A stretch of DNA of 64,000 nt, from contig JAOTON010002218.1 in the NCBI GenBank assembly GCA_034440635.1, positions 353,274 through 417,273 on the forward strand. Direction: 5' to 3'. The notes beneath the pieces are model-generated. The model was not told the origin of the DNA. It worked only from the letters and a program-made list of their open reading frames with translations, and ran no database searches. This DNA is from Lepas anatifera. Taxonomy: Eukaryota > Arthropoda > Thecostraca > Lepadidae. Shown here piece after piece: positions 1 through 10,526 of this stretch (position 1 is its first letter; each line of letters starts with the position of its first letter). The translations under genes were made by a program, and so were the position numbers.

Positions 1-1651
1 AGAAGGGGCTACCCCAGAAAGCTGAATGCAAAACAGAAATAATCAGGTGCTGCCCCTCGACAGTGAGTGACTATCGCCATTTACGCCTGCTGCTGGAAGA
101 CAAGCTTCAGAGGACGAGCAATGGAATCCTAGAGTTGGCAGAGTACCACAGCCAGCAGTTTTCTGCATTGAACACGAACCTGTCTGAGTGCACCTCGGTC
201 GTCTACCTGTGTGCCCGCAGTATACGTTCATGTGTGTGCGTAAGTGGTATTTATTGCCGTATATCAAGGCACATCCTCTGAGGACCTCAGTAAAACATAC
301 CATTAAAAGTACTTTTTAGCTTCAAGGTAAAAAAAAACACGTAATGCAACAGGTCTTTATAGTAAAAAATCAAGTGGTCAGATTTTGTTGGTGGTCGTAA
401 GTGTGAAAGTCGGCGAAAATGATAAGTGACTACTTTGGGCTCACACTATTGCGGTGAAAATTTTATCAAATCGTGTAGCACTTATTGTGGACAGATGCAA
501 AATCTGTTATGCTTTTGATGTACGCTCAGTATTTGGTTCGCTCCCACCCTTCTTAGAGTGCACTTCAAGGACTGGAAGCTAGAAGCCGCACACCCACTGG
601 TGGGTTCAGGGAAAAATTTACTGTCCCCCCAAACTCTGCGATTTTCGCCGATCTTTAAAACATTTTTATTCACGATTTTGAATCCTGTCTTCCCCCCCAC
701 AAAAAACATTGGCCTGGATCCATCACTGACGTACTGAGTTATATCCTCTAGTTCACGTTGCACTCGGAAGATTGCTCTTTGGGGACTCGCAGACCTGATT
801 GTTGCACGCGTTTCTCACCTGCCGAGGGTTATCACTCGCTTTTAATATCCTGGTAGGTTATATTTTCTCATGTTTTTGTGAGTCTGAATATAAGCCTCAT
901 TGATCAACTGATATCTGTTGGTTTTTAAAAGTAGATGAATCTTGCATTGCGTAGCCGAGGAGCATGATTATAAATTGGTAAGATTTTTCATGGCTTTGCC
1001 TCTCGAATTCCTGATTAATGGAGCCTGTGATCACACTGTGATCACATATTCGGGCACAGCCCCTCGTCAGAATCCTCATAATACAATAAGCGAAAACTTG
1101 TGGGCAGTGTGACCAAGGCTTGAAATTTAGATCTGATATGGAACTCGGTTGCTGAAATAATGTAGTTCAGTACTGGAATATTCGAATATTGGAACTCGAT
1201 TCGAGGATATCCTAGCACTCTGACTAAACATTTATGTGTTCGCCTATTATATTATGAGAATTGTGGTGAAGGGATGTACCTGAATATTTATCAGTGTATT
1301 AGCCCCATTTTGCAACCATGATTCGAGGAGGCTGGTCATGAAACATCTTATCAACGTAGATAATCTAATAAACAATCTAATAAAAATAACGGTTAATATA
1401 CTATTTTATATAATAATATGATGTTATATGAAGTGCTTCTGCGACTATTATGAGAAAGGACCGTTTCCAAACTCCGAAGTATTAAAAATAAAAGCTTATC
1501 ATTTTCATAAACAAATGTCATTCAAGATGCCAGCAGCTTGCTTGTCTTAAAGCCGCAATGCGTGTTCTTAGGTTTAGGCTCCGTCACTACCAATGTTAAG
1601 ATTAATTGTAGAATCCTTTTTATTTAATACGAACTGTTCCAGGTTAGAATT

Positions 1652-2002
1652 TTGAGGTATATTTTCTTGATGCACCCGGATCAGAAACTAACTCAACTTG
1701 AAGTCAAAAAGGATGTATTCTTAAATCTTGTATATCTATATACAAAAAATCGAACTAGCTACCACCACGGACAGAGAAGTGAGGTGGTCAGTCCATCTCC
1801 AACCTGCAGCACACAACAAACGTTCCCCCTGAAACAAAAAGTGATCAGGTTTGGGTTCGTGGTGCGTTCCACACTTGGTGGCTGCACATATTTTTTGTTA
1901 GTTCATCCAAGGATCGTGGTGACTGCTCTTTGGTTCCCCAGTTCTGACGCATATCAAGAGTTATTCTTCCTTATCACATTCAGCTATTCTCCGGTTCTCT
2001 AG
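1652..2002 (+). other. Unassigned 116-codon open frame, shared by both duplicate copies
   Basis: An ATG-initiated frame of 116 codons. The copy B counterpart at 13946-14281 has 111 codons and stays open throughout. The two length differences (+3 nt near codon 33 and -18 nt near codon 76) both preserve the frame. Against a coding role, most base differences seem to change amino acids, and I recognise no domain, signal peptide or membrane segment. It may simply be a chance open frame in repeat DNA. Confidence 0.15.
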
Positions 2003-2082
2003 ACTACGTGTTTTATATTCTCCGGGGACCAAAGGATTAAAATTATGTCAAATATTTAGATGTCGACGGACACATTAATCTG

Positions 2083-2459
2083 ATTGATTGATTGAGTGTT
2101 CCGGCCATACGGGGAGGGGCGCCCTTGTAGGCGCCCCAACCGCCGCAGGAACATCGCCAGCCGTTGCGGGTCCGCCAGCGCCTCCCGGATGGGCGGGTCG
2201 TCCCGTCGAAATATGTCCCAGCGCAGGTCAGTGCACGCAGGGCACTGGGTCAGAAGCTGGTGGAGGGCCTCGTCCTCTCCGTCGTCGCATTTCCGGCACG
2301 TGGCTTCCGGGTCCAGGCCGATCCTCTTTCGGTAGCTGCACAGGAGAAAGGAGTGGCCAGTGCGCAGGCCCCCGCCTCCACACTCTCCTGCCGTGAAAGG
2401 CCCAGACGGTCTTTTAGGGTGGTCCGTCCTGGGACACCGCCACATCTAATCTCGAACAC
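2083..2459 (-). pseudogene. 3' end of a LINE ORF2 (C-terminal zinc-knuckle region), copy A
   Basis: The minus strand encodes about 110 residues with the order expected at the C-terminus of I/R1/Jockey-like retrotransposon ORF2 proteins: a TGHSFLL-type segment, a SYRKRIGL segment, then CRKC followed by LHQLLTQCPAC, a probable C2HC knuckle. The unit ends in a short (TCAA)n tract near 2083-2098, typical of a 3' LINE tail. The RT domain is absent, so it is 5'-truncated. It differs in family from the retrotransposon at 5.1-10 kb. The family assignment within non-LTR elements is an inference. Confidence 0.65.
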
Positions 2460-2519
2460 GTTTTATCTCGTACGGATTAAGGTTTTATCTCCTTGTTTTA
2501 CCAGATAAACACGCGCATT

Positions 2520-2918
2520 GACGGGGCTCTGAGCCACCTTCGCTTTGACGGGGGGGGGGCGGGTACCCTCCCTCCTAAAATCTCGAGAACCACACATTAT
2601 GTAGTGAAAAAGTGGTAAACGGCGTTTGGTAGCCCATACGCTTCTCCATCGAAATATTTTAACCATTTTGTCAGATCACTTCAATCGGATGAGTTCACTT
2701 TGTTCCGACTTATGCTATCTTAAACTTTTTTTAAGGTCAGGTCACTTGACCTGTACTGGTTACCTGACCTGAGATGACCTAACCTTAAAATTTGACAAAA
2801 GTTGTAAAAATGACGAGAGAAGGTATGCCAAGTACGGCGACGCTACGCGCCGCCGTTTTTATATTCTGTCCGAAAAACCAGACGGGGGGCGGGTACCCTC
2901 CTCCCGTCAATGCGCGTG
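2520..2918. mobile_element. TTAA-flanked MITE with CACGCGC ends (copy A)
   Basis: The ends are CACGCGCATTGACGGGG on the left and the reverse complement of the same on the right. The right flank is TTAA (2919-2922) and the left flank is TAAA, one base from TTAA; copy B has TTAA there. Inside are clustered AGGTCA/TGACCT hexamers (2737-2790). Near the right end is a GC hairpin (2847-2864) followed by GTTTTT. No transposase frame is present. TTAA target duplication is characteristic of piggyBac-like transposases; that mobiliser is inferred. Confidence 0.8.
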
Positions 2919-3312
2919 TTAAAACGATTAATTAATCTCGAGACACATTAATTTAGGGACTAACACATTTAATCTCAAAGAGCCACCCTTGCTTTTTTAT
3001 TGGGTCGGTTTCTGGTTCCTGGTTTGCACCAAAACCGGTAAGGCTTCAAGAATGACCTTCAGCAAAGGACACAAAAGACATTTTGGAATGGCAAACAGCG
3101 TGTCCCGGTGGTCAGAAAACAGGGGAACTGGTCTCCAACAGAGGTAAATCCAACGGACTGAGAACCATTGGAGGGAGCTGGAGACAAGCCGGTCCCAGTG
3201 TGGTACGCCGGTCAGATTAGAAAGAATATTTGGGGCTAATATTCCCCTTCCCTCAACTACCCGGACGGAGGTATAACCAGAAGAAATTGTCCTTAGAATA
3301 GCTACTTCATCT

Positions 3313-3548
3313 CATAGGAGGATCCAGGAGGGCAAAAGGGGGCACGTGTCCCCCTCTCTGATCGACTCTCGGTGAAACCTAAAATGTCGCGTTCCATCCC
3401 CTCCCCCAAAATGCACAAATCGGCGCACACCGATAGGATTTAGCGTCCATCTGATAGGTTTTTCCGGTCAAAATTGGCGCCCCCCGGTCTGGATGGTGCC
3501 CTCCCTGGAGGTTACCCCCCCCGATTGGAAATTATGGATCTGACTATG
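3313..3548. mobile_element. hAT-type MITE, CATAGG family (in copy A)
   Basis: The element runs from CATAGGAGGATCCAGG to GGATCTGACTATG and is flanked by CTTCATCT (3305-3312) and CTTCATCC (3549-3556), an 8-bp target duplication with one difference. The interior is GC-rich and carries GGCGCCCCC-like motifs. Copy B has it at the same place (16785-16999), so it inserted before the segment was duplicated. It has no coding capacity. Confidence 0.85.
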
Positions 3549-3615
3549 CTTCATCCATTAGTACGCATGAACAATCAAGAAGAAAACCAGAAAAATTGTT
3601 TTTTACAGTAAAAAC

Positions 3616-3687
3616 TTCCACTACCTAGATTCGAACCTGTATTACCAGTGTGAGGGTCGGGAATGGAGGCCACTATACCAGCCCCGC
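3616..3687 (-). pseudogene. tRNA-Glu-like pseudogene (copy A)
   Basis: On the minus strand an A-box-like TGGTATAGTGGCC and a B-box GGTTCGAATCT are present. The anticodon loop reads CCCTCAC (CTC, Glu-like). The acceptor ends GCGGGGC and TAGTGGA do not pair, so this is not a functional tRNA. It may be a decayed tRNA or part of a tRNA-derived repeat. The copy B counterpart is at 17065-17136. Confidence 0.5.
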
Positions 3688-4260
3688 TGCACGACATCTG
3701 GCCGAGTTTAAAACTTCCCTGATTAGTTTTCTCAAGCTGAATGTTTTGGACAAACTTATGTAATTCTTGTATTTTTGGGACTTAATAAAAATAAATTGAA
3801 TAATGATACATCATAAAAACATTTTCTACGGCAAAAAAATCATTTCTAGAACTTAAAACTTTGATTGATAGAATAGAGGTGAAGAGCAGGTTACAACCTA
3901 TTATTGATATTGTTAACAAATTTGAATAATTGTTGAGTGGCCTCCAAAAATTTAGCTGAAGATAAAGAAACGATTGACGGTACCAGAATCAGGATTTTTC
4001 AAATATTAAGAAACCACAATAAAAATTTTTGCAACAATGTCCCTTTAAAGGTTAAAGGGACATTGTCGCAAAAATTTTTATTGGCTAGATCAAAAGGTTA
4101 CAAAAAGTTGTTTCAGAAGTCATATTCTCATTTTTGCAAATTCAGGCTCAAAATGCCTGAAAATCGGCCTCAAAGTCTACATTTATAGACGACTTTACCG
4201 AGTCCTTATGGTAACGATAAAGTGACGTAGACCCGGCTATAGCTATCAATTTATATATAA

Positions 4261-4807
4261 AAAAATGTCAAACATTTCTTTTAAAGCAGTTCAGTAGCTA
4301 AAACCTATAACATCAAAAATTATTCTATAAAAATATATTTCCAAAATGCTTTTGAAAATGAAATATAGGACTTTAAAGAAATACCATCAACCAATTAGAT
4401 GCCCAGTCCTTATAGGATCTGGTCACGTGGGCTTATCTTACATCAATATGATGTCATCATGGCTACCGATGAACTATCGATATTCACCATTTCAAAAACC
4501 GCGGCAAACGCGAAGATATAAATACAAATTCTATAACACTAATTAGCGCTGCGGTCAGGCCCGAATACTCTAAAGATTATAATTAATAATTGTTCGTTAT
4601 TGCATGATTGCATTGCAGCTAAAATGATACAATAAAAAGATACGGGTAGCGCGATCCAGAAGAGCCTCCTTTGAGGCATGAAGAAAGCTTTGGGTGGTTT
4701 TTCGGACGAGGAGATTGTCGCCTCTCCGGTCTCGTGGATCAACATATCGTCGGTAATCTGCACGTAGAATATTTTGAGCCTTTGATGTGGTCAATTGAGA
4801 TTTTCTT
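4261..4807. other. AT-rich stretch, no gene seen
   Basis: AT-rich sequence between duplication copy A and the hairpin. Only short chance frames are present, with no recognisable domain, splice pattern or RNA gene. Confidence 0.5.
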
Positions 4808-5097
4808 AGTTGTTAAGATGTTCCCTGGCCTCTCCCTCGAATCCGGAAATGTAAAAAACACTGAAGATTATATATTCGGGCACAGCCCTTCATCAGAATT
4901 GTGGAGTAAATATCAATAATTCTCAGTCCTAGTATAGCCAGACCTCGAATTTAATTCGAGGTCTGGCTATACTAGGACTGAGAATTATTGATATTTACTC
5001 CACGATTCTGATGAAGGGCTGTGCCTGAATATATAATCTTCAGTGTTTTTTACATTTCCAGATTCGAGGGGAGAGGCCAGGGAACATCTTAACAACT
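4808..5097. repeat. Near-perfect 143-bp hairpin (foldback)
   Basis: Left arm 4808-4950 and right arm 4954-5097 are reverse complements with only about three mismatches and one indel, separated by a 3-nt loop. The centre reads CGAATTTAATTCG and so contains TTAA. Arm blocks such as ATTCGGGCACAGCCC reappear, more diverged and also as an inverted pair, near 1040-1370 and 13320-13640, so this is a young member of a foldback family. No protein is encoded. Confidence 0.9.
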
Positions 5098-5326
5098 CAT
5101 CATCATGCTCCTCGCGCAGCACTTCAAAACTTATCGAGATTTTCTTAGAGGTAAAAAATCTATGCGTGAAAAGTTAATGAAACACTTTGAATTTTTGCCA
5201 TTCATCTTTGCTGGCCACCAATGCTTATTGAGGTTTTATGTAGTGAGTGTAGTGAGTTAGTCAAACACTAATCCTATCAAGTATGGGCAATGCATTTAAT
5301 GTTTCTGTTCTGCATTAATTAGGTTC

Positions 5327-7081
5327 ATGAAGTTGCCAAAAAGCAAATTGTATGCTCAATCGTGTATCAAGGCGCATACAGATGATGAGAGTGATGCTGA
5401 AAACCTGTGGGTGGTGATAAGTGGCAGAGGCGGCAAGCGAAAGCACAACAAAACCAAGGTAAGCAGCGGTGGGACTCCTGAAATTCCAGGGGCTTCAGCG
5501 GTAGTTACGGCCACCAAAAAGGTACCCAACGATGTGGGGTTATCCAATCAGGGACTGTGCAAAGATGCCCCTGGCCTCCGAATCACTATCAGTGACACAG
5601 GCTCAAATCCCAAGGATGGAGAAGAAGGGGATGGCAGGATATCTCCCCTTACTCCAGTCGGTCTAGTATCTAGAGAAGTCCAGAGGTTTGACAGCTACAC
5701 GTCAGTAGATCTCACAACCTCGGATACCTATAAGAAGTCAACCAATACTGAAGCAGATTTTCATACATGTAGAGGCGGACGTAATAAAACCTGCGGAGAT
5801 CTCGTTCGGGATGGTGAGGATGCTGTCCAGTGTGACAAGTGCCAAGTGTGGTACCATGCAGGATGCCAAGGAGTTGCCAAGATGGCATTGAAGGCCATTG
5901 ATAAGCACCATCCCCTCCTACTATGGCTCTGCCATACATGTAAAGGTTGGCTGCATACCAAGGACCAGATTCCTGCTAATGCCAACGAGGTTCACCCCAA
6001 GAAACCATGTACTGTAGAGGATACAACAGAGGGCCTGATTGGGACAACCAAAACAATTGAAAAGTTAATAGGTGAGCTCCAGAAGTCAATGGAAAGTCGA
6101 ATGCAGTGTCTAGAACAAATTCTGCAGAAACAGGAAGTAGCTCTAGGTGAACAGTCACAACTGATTGAGAAGGGGATAAAGGACCAAGCAAGGCTCAAGT
6201 CCACTTATGCAGATATAGTTCAGGAGAACTGTGTCAAAATGGTTGACACAGTCTCTAAGAAGGATCAGCTGTCCAACAAGGATGCCTGTACATTATCTGG
6301 AGTCTTCGATGACTTCCTGGACAAGGACAAGCGGAAGTATAACTTAGTGGTGCACAACCTCCCAGAACAACCAGGACACACTGTAAATGATCGCTCACAG
6401 GCAGACTCAGCCCTGTTTGTGAGCATGATAAGAGAAGTTTTCCGCATCAATACTTGTGTGACTAGGTCTTTCCGTGCTGGTAAGGCAGTGTCAGGCAGGC
6501 AGAGGCTTCTGATTGTGACCCTGGACAGTGAACAAACAAAGCATGACCTACTGAAAATGGCACCTCAGCTTAGGAGCTCGGAGAAATGGGGGAACACATA
6601 TCTCAGCCCTGACCTGACATGGAAAGAGAGGCAAGAGAATCGTGCTCTGAGAGAGGAGCTCAAAAGACGGAGGGAGGCTGGAGAGTCTGACCTCATCATC
6701 CACAGGGGGAAAATAGTTCCTAGAAAAGGACCAAGGCTGCATAACTCTCACACCAGTTCCCTAGCTGTGTCCGGCTCCAGTCAGCACGAACAGACCAACC
6801 ACCAGACAGGCTCAAACTTGCCTACCCCAACTGCAGCATCTTTGGCCACAGGACTGACAACAGACAGGGATGCTGTCCAGGTTGGGATAAACCACCCACT
6901 ACCTTTTGCTGAACCAGCAAACACCGTTCAGACCAGCAATGTACCCACTCGACCAGGTGATGCCCATATAGTCACTAACCCCGAAGACAACATCTCAGAT
7001 GTGCAGCATAGTCCAGCCACCCCAGGAAGAGATCAGCCAAGAAATGACCTTCATGCTGTTCCAAGCCAACAAGCGAATTGA
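5327..7081 (+). CDS. Retrotransposon ORF1 protein, PHD finger plus RRM-like domain
   Basis: 584 codons from the ATG at 5327. Residues about 148-205 form a PHD-type zinc finger: paired Cys, CDKC, a WYHAGC segment and a closing CHTC. Residues about 240-300 are heptad-rich and probably a coiled coil. Residues about 335-470 resemble the RRM-like and C-terminal part of LINE ORF1 proteins, with a YNLVVHNLPE strand and a basic LREELKRRREAGE helix. The last 110 residues are polar and low complexity. The likely role is binding element RNA and chaperoning it; the PHD finger could contact histone tails, which is an inference. It ends in TGA, after which the same frame continues into the endonuclease. 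Confidence 0.88.
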   Translation: MKLPKSKLYAQSCIKAHTDDESDAENLWVVISGRGGKRKHNKTKVSSGGTPEIPGASAVVTATKKVPNDVGLSNQGLCKDAPGLRITISDTGSNPKDGEEGDGRISPLTPVGLVSREVQRFDSYTSVDLTTSDTYKKSTNTEADFHTCRGGRNKTCGDLVRDGEDAVQCDKCQVWYHAGCQGVAKMALKAIDKHHPLLLWLCHTCKGWLHTKDQIPANANEVHPKKPCTVEDTTEGLIGTTKTIEKLIGELQKSMESRMQCLEQILQKQEVALGEQSQLIEKGIKDQARLKSTYADIVQENCVKMVDTVSKKDQLSNKDACTLSGVFDDFLDKDKRKYNLVVHNLPEQPGHTVNDRSQADSALFVSMIREVFRINTCVTRSFRAGKAVSGRQRLLIVTLDSEQTKHDLLKMAPQLRSSEKWGNTYLSPDLTWKERQENRALREELKRRREAGESDLIIHRGKIVPRKGPRLHNSHTSSLAVSGSSQHEQTNHQTGSNLPTPTAASLATGLTTDRDAVQVGINHPLPFAEPANTVQTSNVPTRPGDAHIVTNPEDNISDVQHSPATPGRDQPRNDLHAVPSQQAN

Positions 7082-8029
7082 CACCATTTAAGGCAGAACA
7101 CTGGACTTGGGTTAAAAATCCTTTATACCAATGCTGATCAATTCATCAACAAGAGAGATGATCTCATCATGCACATTTCTGACAACGAACCCGACCTTAT
7201 CTTGATTACTGAAGTTGTTCCCAAGGCTCAGGTTCTGCCAATCTCACCAGCTTTACTTTCCATCCCAGAATATGTGCTGTTCATAAATTTTGACCCATCA
7301 ATAGCTCGGTTGGGATCGTCTGGAGTCCGAGGAGTGGCCATTATGGCCAAGAACTCCCTTCATGTGGCAGAAAGAAAATTCCAAGGCTATGATGCCGTGG
7401 AGCACCTATGGGTTCAACTGAGATTGAAGGGATCTGATAGATTACTTGTGGGATGTATTTATAGAAGCCCATCCGCATCTGAGCACCATTCATTGATGGC
7501 ACTTCATAGCCTGCTTCACTCTGTGGTGGATTCCAAACCCTCCCACTTATTGATAACAGGGGACTTCAACCTGCCTCAAATTGACTGGTTAACTTCACTC
7601 TCGTCAGCATTTCCTTCTCACATCTCCCATGGCTTTCTTGAGCTCATAAATGACCTATTTCTTTTCCAGCATGTTGATAGCCCAACTCGCTATCGTCATG
7701 GTACTCCCCCTAGTACCCTTGATCTCATCCTTACCAATGAGGAAGACATGGTCTCCCACCTGAAGTTTCTGCCTGGATTGGGCTCTAGTGATCACCTCAT
7801 CCTAGAGTTCAAGCTCAGATGCTATACACCTATCCCGGTGTCTAAACAAAAAAGACGTAACTTTGGCAGGGGAGATTTTGGAAAGCTGAGGACCCAAATT
7901 GATGACAACGATTGGAGCTTCCTCGCTGAACCCGATCTCGACCGAGCCTACGATGCCTTCCTACAAGCTCTGGACCAGATGGTTGGAGAGTGTGTTCCTG
8001 AAGCGAAAGAGAAAAAGACAAGCAAATAG
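7082..8029 (+). CDS. Retrotransposon ORF2, endonuclease part
   Basis: This frame follows the ORF1 stop codon directly and in the same phase. The first ATG in it (7169) lies inside the endonuclease fold, after the LYTNADQ motif, so initiation there would lose a catalytic strand. APE-type endonuclease motifs appear in order: LYTNADQ, LITEV, CIYRSP, LLITGDFNLPQIDW, STLDLILTN and GSSDHL. It would nick the target DNA to prime reverse transcription. The frame runs to TAG at 8027-8029, but homology passes into another frame at about 8003-8028, so it should continue into the reverse transcriptase. How ORF2 is started is unclear: readthrough, reinitiation or a lost ATG. Confidence 0.85.
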   Translation, partial: HHLRQNTGLGLKILYTNADQFINKRDDLIMHISDNEPDLILITEVVPKAQVLPISPALLSIPEYVLFINFDPSIARLGSSGVRGVAIMAKNSLHVAERKFQGYDAVEHLWVQLRLKGSDRLLVGCIYRSPSASEHHSLMALHSLLHSVVDSKPSHLLITGDFNLPQIDWLTSLSSAFPSHISHGFLELINDLFLFQHVDSPTRYRHGTPPSTLDLILTNEEDMVSHLKFLPGLGSSDHLILEFKLRCYTPIPVSKQKRRNFGRGDFGKLRTQIDDNDWSFLAEPDLDRAYDAFLQALDQMVGECVPEAKEKKTSK

Positions 8030-9962
8030 GATATATATCACACCTGAAGCCATGAGACTCAAAAAGAAGAAATGCGATGCCTGGCTAAAGTACCGTAACG
8101 CAACAGGGGAGATCGACCGTTTGCTTCTCTACGGAAGATACTCCTCCATAAATAACCAACTCAGAGCATTGACCAGGACACTCTTGTTTAAGCATGAGGA
8201 GAAAATAATAAACTGTCTCAAGCAGACTGTAAAGCCCTTCTGGAAGCACGTACACTCAAGGCTGAAAACAAAATCCAGAGTGGACGACCTAATAGATGAA
8301 AATGGCACTCTGCAGAACACTGACCAAGCTAAGGCCACCATCCTAAACAACTTCTTCAGCTCAATATTTACCCGTGAAGATAGAACCAATATTCCTCAAT
8401 TTATGGATAGATTCTGTGGTGATCCACTCGAAGACATATACATATCTCCAGAAGTGGTTGAGACTCATCTCAAACGTCTGAAGCCCACAAGTGCCCCTGG
8501 ACCTGACCAACTACACCCCCACGTTCTGAAGGAGGCGGCTTCCTCTCTTGCCGGCCCCCTTGCCACTTTGTTCCGCAGTTCCATTGATACGGGTTTCCTG
8601 CCTTCGAAATGGAAACAAGCATCAGTGGTTCCAATCTTCAAGAAGGGTGGTAGGCAGCAACCCGGCAATTATCGACCAATCAGCCTTACTTCCATTGCTT
8701 GTAGAGTGCTTGAAGCCATCATCCGCGACCAGCTTCTTGAGCACCTGACACTGCACAATCTATTCTGTCCCGACCAACATGGCTTTCTCCCACGGAAATC
8801 ATGTGATTCCCAACTGCTCGAAGTAATCAATGATTGGAGTTGTTGCATAGAAGCCGGCAACACTTTAGACTGTATCTACCTGGACTTTCGTAAGGCTTTT
8901 GATGCGGTGCCACATGCAAGGCTTCTCAACAAGTTGAGGGGCTACGGTGTGTCAGGGAAACTTATTCGCTGGATTGAGAGTTTTCTCACTGGTAGACAAC
9001 AACAAGTAGTCATCAACGGCAGTACGTCAGGCTGGGCCCCTGTAATCAGTGGCGTACCTCAGGGCTCTGTGCTCGGCCCACTGATGTTTTTGGTCTTCAT
9101 AAATGACTTACCCGACGAGATAAGCTCCGCTACAAAAATATTCGCTGACGACACCAAGATTTATGCACCCATCACTCACAGACCCTCTGCAGCTCAGCTA
9201 CAAGAGGACATAGACAGAGCTACAGAGTGGTCTGACAGATGGCAGCTCCCCTTCAACGAGGATAAGTGCACCGTGCTTCATGTGGGTCAAGCCAACCCGC
9301 AACTAGACTATTCAATGAGAACCAGAATACTACAAAGCTCCAACACCGAAAAGGACCTCGGAGTATACATCGACAGTGAGCTCAAATTCCGGAAACATGC
9401 AGCCACAGCTGCCTCCAAGGGGAACCAAATTCTTGCAGTGATACGCAGATCGTTCAGGAAAATCGATAAGTCATCTCTGCCACTCCTGTTCAAGACGCTT
9501 GTGAGACCTCACTTGGAGTTCGGAAATCTGACCTGGGGTCCCTTCAACCGGACTGACCAGAGAAGAATAGAAAAAGTTCAGAGGCGTGCTACCCGAATGG
9601 TTCAGGAAATCAGAGACAAGCCGTACCGTGAGCGCCTTCAAGACTTAGACCTGCCCTCGCTTTATTACAGACGTAAACGCGGCGACATGATCCGCGTCTA
9701 CCAGATCTTACACTCGCACCTCGATCTTGCCCCGGACATTTTCGAGCGTGACGGTAGCTCCCGGACTAGAGGTCACCCACACAAGCTCGTTAAACCCACA
9801 GCAACCACAAGGGTTCGACGCAACGCATTTGCGGTCAGAGTTATCAACGACTGGAATAGTCTTCCAGCCAACGTCGTCACCGCACCATCGACCGGAGCCT
9901 TCAAGGCCAGGCTGGACTCTCACTGGTCAGACCTTAAATTCACGATTCCAGACACAGACTAA
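8012..9962 (+). pseudogene. Retrotransposon ORF2, reverse transcriptase part (frameshifted from EN)
   Basis: About 650 residues in a frame one base off from the endonuclease. RT motifs are intact: KWKQASVVPIFKKG, NYRPISLTS, DQHGFLPRKSC, YLDFRKAFDAVPH, SGVPQGSVLGP and the catalytic KIFADDTKIY. The thumb region (RPHLEFGNLTWGP) and a C-terminal YRRKRGDMIRVYQIL segment typical of CR1/L2 elements follow. No RNase H is seen. The shift lies in the A-rich run 8003-8028, so one extra base probably separates the domains. ATG at 7899 in this frame overlaps the endonuclease and is unlikely to be a real start. Labelled pseudogene only because of that shift. Confidence 0.85.
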
Positions 9963-10040
9963 GCCCTGATAATCCTGGTAAAGAGCTCGTCGGGACCAGA
10001 CTTCACAGGCTTTCAGTAGCCTCCCTTAGTCTGATAACCA

Positions 10041-10073
10041 CAAGGTACAAGGTACAAGGTACAAGGTACAAGG
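10041..10073 (+). repeat. Heptanucleotide 3' tail of the retrotransposon
   Basis: Four to five copies of AAGGTAC close the retrotransposon, followed by GGTTAATTG. Short tandem tails in place of poly(A) are known for CR1/L2-type LINEs and mark the 3' boundary. Confidence 0.8.
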
Positions 10074-10160
10074 TTAATTGATAACTATTCATTTTGGCCC
10101 ACTGTTATAGCTGTGGTCTCGTTTCGTCTGTCAACACCAATCAGCGAGCAGCATTGAGTC

Positions 10161-10518
10161 CCAGTCTGCAAAGTATGGCAGCAGGCTAGATGAGTCACAC
10201 CAGCCACCTAAAATCATTGCACTGCCAGACACCAAAAATTCACACCAAACTGCTATATACCATAGAGAAAAATGCACCCTTTCCTACCCACATAATGCAA
10301 TGCTACCTCTTGTATTAGTTAGTTAAATACTTGTTATAAGGTCCCCTCCTGTGTCTTTATAACCATTCAGCCATTATTTGTTTTGTTTTCAGTGTCACCT
10401 TCCTTGCACCAGTCTGGGAAATTCACACCAGGTTGATGAACTTCCACCACTCACTCTTGTCTCCTAGGGCACTCACCCTGATGAGATCTCGTTGAAAATG
10501 CCATACTTTGCACACTGG
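10161..10518. mobile_element. hAT-type MITE, CCAGTSTGCAAAGTATGG family
   Basis: A 358-bp element with terminal inverted repeats of about 18 bp (CCAGTCTGCAAAGTATGG and its complement with one change). It is flanked by a perfect 8-bp duplication, ATTGAGTC, at 10153-10160 and 10519-10526. The family recurs at 18931-19635 (two nested copies) and at 24553 (one half). No coding capacity. Confidence 0.9.
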
Positions 10519-10526
10519 ATTGAGTC

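Larger units (their letters stand above)
1..4260 (+). repeat. Segmental duplication, copy A
   Basis: This stretch is repeated in the same orientation at 12004-17700. Matching landmarks include the opening block (1-300 against 12004-12600), the CTTCATC-flanked MITE, the tRNA-like sequence and the block ending near 4260. Identity is high by eye, with scattered substitutions and small indels. Copy A lacks three insertions present in copy B: the MITE at 12222, about 190 bp at 15096, and the TTAA element at 15374. Its left edge is cut by the window. Weak similarity may continue to about 4440. No host gene is visible inside it. Confidence 0.9.
5098..10073 (+). mobile_element. Near-complete CR1/L2-like non-LTR retrotransposon
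   Basis: About 5 kb long: a 5' leader of about 230 bp, ORF1 (5327-7081), then an ORF2 region with apurinic endonuclease and reverse transcriptase, a 3' UTR of about 80 bp and a tail of heptanucleotide repeats (AAGGTAC) without poly(A). A microsatellite rather than poly(A) tail, plus an EN-RT ORF2 without RNase H, fits the CR1/L2 group. The 5' boundary is not defined and I see no convincing target duplication. The only clear lesion is one frameshift between EN and RT, so the copy is young. It copies itself by target-primed reverse transcription. Confidence 0.88.
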
